DNA from: an uncultured Collinsella sp.
GTDB taxonomy: Bacteria; Actinomycetota; Coriobacteriia; Coriobacteriales; Coriobacteriaceae
Assembly: GCA_900541715.1 (NCBI GenBank)
Contig: UQLI01000043.1
Location: 1 to 10,306 of the forward strand
Length of the DNA: 10,306 bases
Direction: 5' to 3'
The notes beneath the pieces were generated by a model that saw only the letters and a program-made list of their open reading frames with translations, was not told the DNA's origin and did no database searches. The translations under genes were made by a program, and so were the position numbers. Positions 6,668 through 10,306 of this stretch are shown in pieces; position 1 is the first letter of the stretch; every line of letters starts with the position of its first letter.

Positions 6668-7267
6668 TTAGGCCTGGAAGGTATCGCGGTCGGGGGCGAA
6701 GGACTGCATGGCCGCGATGGTGCGGTCAAAGAGCTCGGGGAGCTCCCAGCCCAACATCTCGGCGCCCTGCGAAATCACGTCGCGCGAGCAGCCGGCGGCA
6801 AAGCGCTTGTCCTTGAACTTCTTCTTGAGCGACTTGGTCGTAAAGTCCATAACGCTCTTGCTCGGGCGCATGATGACTGCAGCGCCGATCAGGCCGGTGA
6901 GCTCATCGCAGGCAAACAGGATCTTTTCCATCTGCAGCTCGGGCTTGGGCAGCGAGGTGTTGAAGTCGGACGTGTGCGTCTGGATGGCGCGAATGAGCTC
7001 GGGAGACGCACCTTCGCCCTTAAGAATCTCGGCAGCATAGATGGTGTGGTTCATGGGGTCGTCCTCATGCTCCTCCCAATCCAGGTCGTGCAGCAGACCG
7101 ACGATGCCCCAAAACTCCTCGTTCTCGGGGTCGAACTCGCGCGCAAAGTAGCGCATAGTGCCCTCGACCGTCTCGCCATGGGTGATATGGAACGGGTCCT
7201 TGTTGTGCTCGTTGAGCAGTTCGAACGCGCGGTCGCGGGTGATTCCGGCGGTAAGCGGCTCTGCCAT
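6668..7267 (-). CDS. HD-domain metal-dependent phosphohydrolase-like protein
   Basis: The 199-residue protein has the spaced ligand pattern of the HD superfamily: H30 (in ITHGET), H60-D61 in GLLHDLDWEEH, H98 in QTH and D121 in CDELTG, with extra histidines at 67 and 74. HD proteins bind one or two divalent metals and usually hydrolyse phosphomonoester or phosphodiester bonds in nucleotides. The substrate here cannot be told. The fold is all helical, with no membrane segment or extra domain. A basic stretch, KSLKKKFKDKR (145-155), follows the metal-binding part. The start is fixed by AAGGAG (7274-7279, minus strand), 6 bases before the ATG. The gene stands alone, bracketed by two near-identical hairpins that isolate it from proA and carD. 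It could instead be a non-catalytic HD protein, but all core ligands look intact. Confidence 0.85.
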   Translation of the reverse strand: MAEPLTAGITRDRAFELLNEHNKDPFHITHGETVEGTMRYFAREFDPENEEFWGIVGLLHDLDWEEHEDDPMNHTIYAAEILKGEGASPELIRAIQTHTSDFNTSLPKPELQMEKILFACDELTGLIGAAVIMRPSKSVMDFTTKSLKKKFKDKRFAAGCSRDVISQGAEMLGWELPELFDRTIAAMQSFAPDRDTFQA

Positions 7268-7292
7268 AGGAGACTCCTTGTGCTCGTGGGTA

Positions 7293-7320
7293 TCGATAAG
7301 AATGAATACTACTAGAACAA
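7293..7320 (-). promoter_or_regulatory. Possible promoter of the HD-domain gene
   Basis: On the minus strand, TTGTTC (7320-7315) and TATCGA (7298-7293) are 16 bp apart. The matches are modest. A promoter is expected here because the hairpin at 7322-7362 should stop transcription coming from carD. Confidence 0.3.
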
Positions 7321-7321
7321 G

Positions 7322-7363
7322 AAAACCACCACAAAGGTGCCTGTCCCCTTTGTGGTGGTTTTT
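7322..7363. terminator. Hairpin terminator after carD, second copy of the covarying repeat
   Basis: A perfect 16-bp stem (7322-7337 with 7347-7362) has the same TGCCTGTCC loop as the hairpin at 6613. Position 7328/7356 is A-T where the other copy has G-C (6618/6646), so pairing is kept. The minus strand reads TTTTCTT after the stem, so it should terminate carD transcription 13 bp past its stop codon. Confidence 0.85.
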
Positions 7364-7375
7364 GGCGCGGATGGG

Positions 7376-7861
7376 TTAGTTGAGGGCGGCTTGGGCTAGG
7401 CGGGCTTCGGCGGTCTCCTCGGTGACGCCCAAGGCCACGGCGAACTCCTCGATGGAGCGGCGCTTGGCTTCCTTGAGTACGCGCATGTAGTAGGAGCTGG
7501 GCTTTTTATCAGCTTCCTCGGCCTGGCGAATGCGGTGCATCATGGTCTTTGCCACGCGAACCGTCTCGGGCGCGCCCAGCTTGAGCTGCTGCTTAAAGTG
7601 TGTCTCCTCCAGCGAGCTGTTGCGCTCGGTAAAGGTGTCGCACTCCAGCTCGTCATAGTGGCTCAGCAGGTGCTCTGCATCTTGTTGGGAGATGGCGGCA
7701 TGCAGACGGTCGGCCTGCGCCACGGGGTACATGAGAATCGTCTGCGCATGTCCCTGCTTGGTCTCGAGCAGCAGCATGGGCTGCGGTGTGTCGTCCCTAA
7801 AACCGACGACGGTGCAGACTCCCTGGCCCGGATGAATGACGTGTTGACCGATTGAGAACAT
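7376..7861 (-). CDS. CarD-family transcriptional regulator
   Basis: CarD/CdnL-type proteins bind the RNA polymerase beta subunit and promoter DNA and stabilise open complexes, often at rRNA and stress genes. The 161-residue protein begins with the typical RNA-polymerase-interaction domain (FSIGQHVIHPGQGVCTV at residues 2-18, then a short beta-rich part with YPV at 45-47, to about residue 58). A helical C-terminal domain follows (about 60-160) with basic segments such as RVLKEAKRR (127-135), as in the DNA-binding half of the family. Length is typical. The start is supported by GGAGG (7870-7866, minus strand) just upstream. It is divergent from argS across a 342-bp region and is followed by its own hairpin terminator. 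Several CarD paralogues can occur in one genome, so I give no symbol. Confidence 0.88.
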   Translation of the reverse strand: MFSIGQHVIHPGQGVCTVVGFRDDTPQPMLLLETKQGHAQTILMYPVAQADRLHAAISQQDAEHLLSHYDELECDTFTERNSSLEETHFKQQLKLGAPETVRVAKTMMHRIRQAEEADKKPSSYYMRVLKEAKRRSIEEFAVALGVTEETAEARLAQAALN

Positions 7862-8012
7862 GCTACCTCCAACTTATACGAATTTACGTATGTCTAGAAT
7901 AACACGCTGACGTGCGCAAACCCTTACTTTATGCAGGAAAAGCACACAACTCTGATAGGTAAGAGTATTCGATAACAGACGCAGCTCATTCACACCTTTA
8001 TGCATTTTCACC

Positions 8013-8031
8013 GCCTGCATAATCTGCAGGC
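8013..8031. repeat. Perfect 7-bp inverted repeat GCCTGCA-TAATC-TGCAGGC
   Basis: The arms 8013-8019 and 8025-8031 are exact reverse complements around 5 bases. It lies in the middle of the carD/argS gap with no T-run next to it, so a protein-binding site is more likely than a terminator. Confidence 0.5.
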
Positions 8032-8131
8032 AGACCGGCATCTTTGAGTGACTCCATGCAAGCTGTAGTCAATTTTGTGCATATGCAATATCGATTGGCT
8101 TTACCCTGCGACAGTGCCCGTCGCTTGTGAT

Positions 8132-8148
8132 AGAGTTCTACAAACTCT
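8132..8148 (+). promoter_or_regulatory. Small leader hairpin ahead of argS
   Basis: AGAGTT (8132-8137) pairs with AACTCT (8143-8148) around CTACA. It overlaps the possible argS -10 box (8131-8136), so it might be an operator rather than an RNA structure. Function unproven. Confidence 0.35.
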
Positions 8149-8192
8149 GGCTTTTGCCCTACGAGTGACCAAGAGCTCGGGGGCTTTAACAC

Positions 8193-8200
8193 AAGGAGGA
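8193..8200 (+). promoter_or_regulatory. Strong ribosome binding site of argS
   Basis: AAGGAGGA lies just before the ATG at 8204. It decides the argS start against an in-frame ATG at 8075 that lacks any such site. Confidence 0.85.
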
Positions 8201-8203
8201 TCT

Positions 8204-10057
8204 ATGCCCGAGAAGATTGAAGAGCTGGTACGCGCTGCGCTTGCTGCGGCCCAGGAGGCCGGCGACCTTTCCGCATTTGAACTTGACGATTGCGCTATCG
8301 AGCGACCGGCTGACACTTCTCATGGCGAGTGGACCTCCACCATGGCCCTGAAGTCCGCCAAGCTGGCTCACTGTGCCCCGCGCAAGATCGCCGAGGCTGT
8401 CGTTGCCCATATGCCCGAGGACTCCGCGATCGAGAAGGTCGAGATCGCAGGCCCCGGCTTCATCAACTTCTACCTCTCCGTTGCCGTCAAGAATGCCATC
8501 TTTGGCGAGGCTCGCGAGAAGGGCATGGACTTCGCTAAGTCCAACGTCGGTGGTGGCCTGAAGACCCAGGTCGAGTTCGTCTCCGCCAACCCCGTCGGCC
8601 CCATGCACATCGGCCACGGCCGCTGGGCCGCGCTGGGCGACTCGCTCTGCCGCGTCATGGACCACGCCGGTTACGACATCCAGCGTGAGTTCTACATCAA
8701 CGACCACGGCTCTCAGATGAACACCTTCGGCAACTCCATCAGCACGCGCTATATGCAGCTTGCCGACATCATCGCCAAGCAGGGCGTGGATATCGACGAG
8801 GCTCACAAGCTGCTGATCGCCGACCGCGATGCCTTTGTCGCCGACGAGAACGACGAGCATCCCGAGACCCATCCGTATCAGGACAACTTTGCCGAGACCC
8901 TGGGCAAGGATTCCTACGGCGGCGACTACATCATCGACGAGGCTGCCGAGTTCTGGCGTACCGACGGCGACAAGTGGGTCGACGCCGATCCGCAGGAGCG
9001 CATGGAGAGCTTCCGCGAGCGCGGCTATGTGAAGATGGTCGACAACATGCGCGACCTCTGCCACGCCGTCAATTGCGACTTCGATCGTTGGTACTCCGAG
9101 CGTTCGCTGTACGTGAAGGACACCGAGGGCGAGACCGCCGGCACCTCTGCCGTCGACCGCGCTTTTGAGAAGCTCGACAAGATGGGCTACCTCTACACCA
9201 AGGACGGCGCCCTGTGGTTCCGCTCCACCGACCTGGGCGATGACAAGGACCGCGTCCTGATCAAGTCCGACGGCGAGTACACCTACTTCGCCTCCGACGT
9301 TGCCTATCACTGGGATAAGTTCCAGCGCGTCGACCACGTCATCGACATCTGGGGCGCCGACCACCACGGCTACATCGAGCGCGTCCGCTGCGTCTGCGAC
9401 GCTCTTGGCTATCCCGGCAAGTTTGAGGTTCTGCTGGGCCAGCTCGTCAACCTGCTGCGCAACGGCAAGCCCGTCCGTATGTCCAAGCGTAAGGGCACCA
9501 TGGTGACCCTGCAGGAGCTCGTCGACGAGGTCGGCTCCGACGCCGCTCGTTACACGCTCATCTCCAAGAGCTCCAACCAGATGGTCGACTTCGATATCGA
9601 GGCCGTCAAGAAGCGCGACAACTCCAACCCGGTCTATTACGTGCAGTACGCTCACGCCCGCGTGTGCTCCATCCTGCGTCGTGCCGCTGACGTTACGCCC
9701 GAGCAGGCTGACGAGATGGGCATGAAGGCCGTCGCCGCCAAGGCCATCGGTGAGAACGTCGATTACTCGCTGCTGACCGACCCGACCGAGCTCGCCCTTT
9801 CGCGTAAGCTCAACGAGCTCACCGACCTCATCGCCAGCTGTGCTCGCGACCGCGCTCCGTTCCGTCTGACGCACTTTGCCGAGGAGCTCGCCGGCGACTT
9901 CCACAGCTTCTACGCTGCCTGCCAGGTTCTGCCGAGCGAGGGCCGTCCCGTCGACCCCGAGCTTTCGCGCGCCCGTCTGGCCGCTTGCGACGCCGTTCGC
10001 GTGACGCTCGCCCTGGTGCTCACCCTCGTTGGCGTTTCCGCGCCCGAGCAGATGTAA
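8204..10057 (+). CDS. argS: Arginyl-tRNA synthetase (class I)
   Basis: ArgS attaches arginine to tRNA-Arg using ATP in the cytoplasm; in this family amino-acid activation needs the tRNA to be bound. The 617-residue protein has the N-terminal tRNA D-loop-recognition domain (about residues 1-95, with DTSHGEW). The Rossmann catalytic core carries a perfect HIGH motif (135-138, in MHIGHGR), and the KMSKS loop has the family variant MSKRKG (426-431). The C-terminal DALR-type anticodon-binding domain opens with NPVYYVQYAHAR (475-486). It is somewhat longer than the usual 550-590 residues; the extra length seems to be in an acidic stretch of the core (about residues 205-285). The start is fixed by AAGGAGGA. 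It is transcribed alone and ends in a strong terminator. Confidence 0.96.
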   Translation: MPEKIEELVRAALAAAQEAGDLSAFELDDCAIERPADTSHGEWTSTMALKSAKLAHCAPRKIAEAVVAHMPEDSAIEKVEIAGPGFINFYLSVAVKNAIFGEAREKGMDFAKSNVGGGLKTQVEFVSANPVGPMHIGHGRWAALGDSLCRVMDHAGYDIQREFYINDHGSQMNTFGNSISTRYMQLADIIAKQGVDIDEAHKLLIADRDAFVADENDEHPETHPYQDNFAETLGKDSYGGDYIIDEAAEFWRTDGDKWVDADPQERMESFRERGYVKMVDNMRDLCHAVNCDFDRWYSERSLYVKDTEGETAGTSAVDRAFEKLDKMGYLYTKDGALWFRSTDLGDDKDRVLIKSDGEYTYFASDVAYHWDKFQRVDHVIDIWGADHHGYIERVRCVCDALGYPGKFEVLLGQLVNLLRNGKPVRMSKRKGTMVTLQELVDEVGSDAARYTLISKSSNQMVDFDIEAVKKRDNSNPVYYVQYAHARVCSILRRAADVTPEQADEMGMKAVAAKAIGENVDYSLLTDPTELALSRKLNELTDLIASCARDRAPFRLTHFAEELAGDFHSFYAACQVLPSEGRPVDPELSRARLAACDAVRVTLALVLTLVGVSAPEQM

Positions 10058-10102
10058 TCATCGAGTCATTTGACCGTATAGACTTGGTTTAACTAAGCCT
10101 TG

Positions 10103-10136
10103 AAAGCCCGATCTCCCACGGAGGTCGGGCTTTTTT
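10103..10136 (+). terminator. Intrinsic terminator of argS
   Basis: A 14-bp stem (10103-10116 with 10120-10133, one G-T wobble) with a 3-base CAC loop runs into six T residues (10131-10136). It stands 45 bp past the argS stop and is the strongest terminator in the window. Confidence 0.96.
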
Positions 10137-10306
10137 GCAAACGCCGACGTATTGACGAATTTGGAACTGCTGGAAATACGAAACTATGCCGGTTTACTAC
10201 GATGAATTGAGATATTCCAACCACGCCGGTTTTTCGCTAAAAAGTGCAAGGCATCTACCTGCACTGATAATTGTTCTCGGGGGAAGCGGGCACTGCGGGG
10301 CGCGGC
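10137..10306. other. Unassigned right-hand tail with repeats
   Basis: These 170 bases lie beyond the argS terminator and contain no recognised gene. Two near-copies of (T/C)GCCGGTTT occur at 10187-10195 and 10224-10232, 37 bp apart. AGTGCA (10243-10248) and TGCACT (10260-10265) form an inverted repeat that extends by GG/CC if one A is bulged. An ATG at 10186 opens a frame of 40 codons that runs off the window (it begins MPVYYDELRYSNHAGFSLK). Its third positions are AT-rich, unlike all genes here, and only a weak GGAA stands upstream. It may be a structured RNA, a regulatory region for a gene to the right, a dispersed repeat, or the start of a foreign-looking gene. I do not recognise it. Confidence 0.4.
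10243..10265. repeat. Inverted repeat AGTGCA...TGCACT
   Basis: The 6-bp arms are perfect, and with one bulged A the pairing extends to 8 bp (GG/CC) around the loop CATCTA. No T-run follows. It could be an operator or an RNA hairpin. Confidence 0.45.

Larger units (their letters stand above)
7862..8203. promoter_or_regulatory. Divergent intergenic region between carD and argS
   Basis: This 342-bp stretch holds no convincing gene and is AT-richer than its surroundings. It contains ATACG/CGTAT arms (7876-7891) in the carD leader and ACTCT/AGAGT arms (7949-7953 with 7962-7966). There is also a repeated CTTTATGCA (7927-7935 and 7996-8004), a perfect GCCTGCA/TGCAGGC hairpin (8013-8031) and the palindrome TGCATATGCA (8078-8087). 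TGCA occurs seven times between 7932 and 8087. A possible argS promoter is GCGACA (8108-8113), 17 bp, TAGAGT (8131-8136). No good promoter for carD was found. No T-box signature is seen ahead of argS. Confidence 0.5.

Noticed and set aside
7998..8192. Minus-strand 64-codon frame in the carD/argS gap
   Set aside because: It starts with GTG without an SD, overlaps the argS leader and shows no domain or plausible composition.
8075..8203. Upstream in-frame ATG extending ArgS by 43 residues
   Set aside because: No ribosome binding site; the extension does not look like the family, whereas AAGGAGGA precedes the ATG at 8204.
8088..8203. T-box riboswitch ahead of argS
   Set aside because: I looked for the conserved T-box sequence and an antiterminator/terminator pair and saw neither.
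8186..9904. Long minus-strand open frame (572 codons) opposite argS
   Set aside because: Same reason: argS has intact HIGH and KMSKS-type motifs, and the antisense product looks like a codon-bias shadow.
1..10306. CRISPR array, prophage, insertion sequence or defence island
   Set aside because: No regularly spaced repeats, no transposase, integrase or phage protein, and all large genes are housekeeping or common accessory enzymes.

Overview
The window is a high-GC, strongly GC3-biased chromosomal segment of ordinary bacterial genes. The gene set (NAD salvage, proline synthesis, a CarD-type RNA polymerase regulator, arginyl-tRNA synthetase) and its style suggest a gut Coriobacteriia actinobacterium such as Collinsella. 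That placement is inferred from protein resemblance and composition, not from a marker gene.

Layout. Positions 1-178 are non-coding: a 38-bp perfect palindrome with an extra half-site, then a good sigma-70-type promoter. This promoter serves a tRNA-Ala(CGC) at 179-251, which ends in an intrinsic terminator. Directly behind the terminator, on the + strand, come a small tail-anchored coiled-coil membrane protein (316-774), nicotinate phosphoribosyltransferase (pncB, 859-2364) and glutamate 5-kinase (proB, 2444-3571). A long nested hairpin (3586-3684) and a small GGGGAC-type repeat separate proB from a minus-strand prolyl-aminopeptidase-like alpha/beta hydrolase (3781-5199). proA (5312-6598, +) is divergent from that hydrolase. 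Two further minus-strand genes follow: an HD-domain protein (6668-7267) and a CarD-family regulator (7376-7861). Each is followed by a near-identical hairpin terminator. A 342-bp divergent intergenic region separates carD from argS (8204-10057, +), which ends in a strong terminator. The last 170 bp hold no recognised gene but contain inverted and direct repeats and an open frame running off the edge.

How the genes work together. ProB and ProA catalyse the first two steps of proline synthesis from glutamate, and ProA then yields glutamate semialdehyde, which cyclises to pyrroline-5-carboxylate. ProC is not in the window. The peptidase between them probably releases proline from peptides, so it would supply the same amino acid by salvage, but it is transcribed in the opposite direction. 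PncB, upstream of proB, makes nicotinate mononucleotide for NAD; ProA consumes NADPH, but no closer link is visible. CarD, ArgS and the tRNA are general transcription and translation functions.

I see no defence system, CRISPR array, prophage or insertion sequence. The most interesting material is non-coding: the operator-like palindrome at 34-85, the nested hairpin after proB, the covarying pair of hairpins flanking the HD gene, the TGCA-rich carD/argS intergenic region, and the unexplained right-hand tail.
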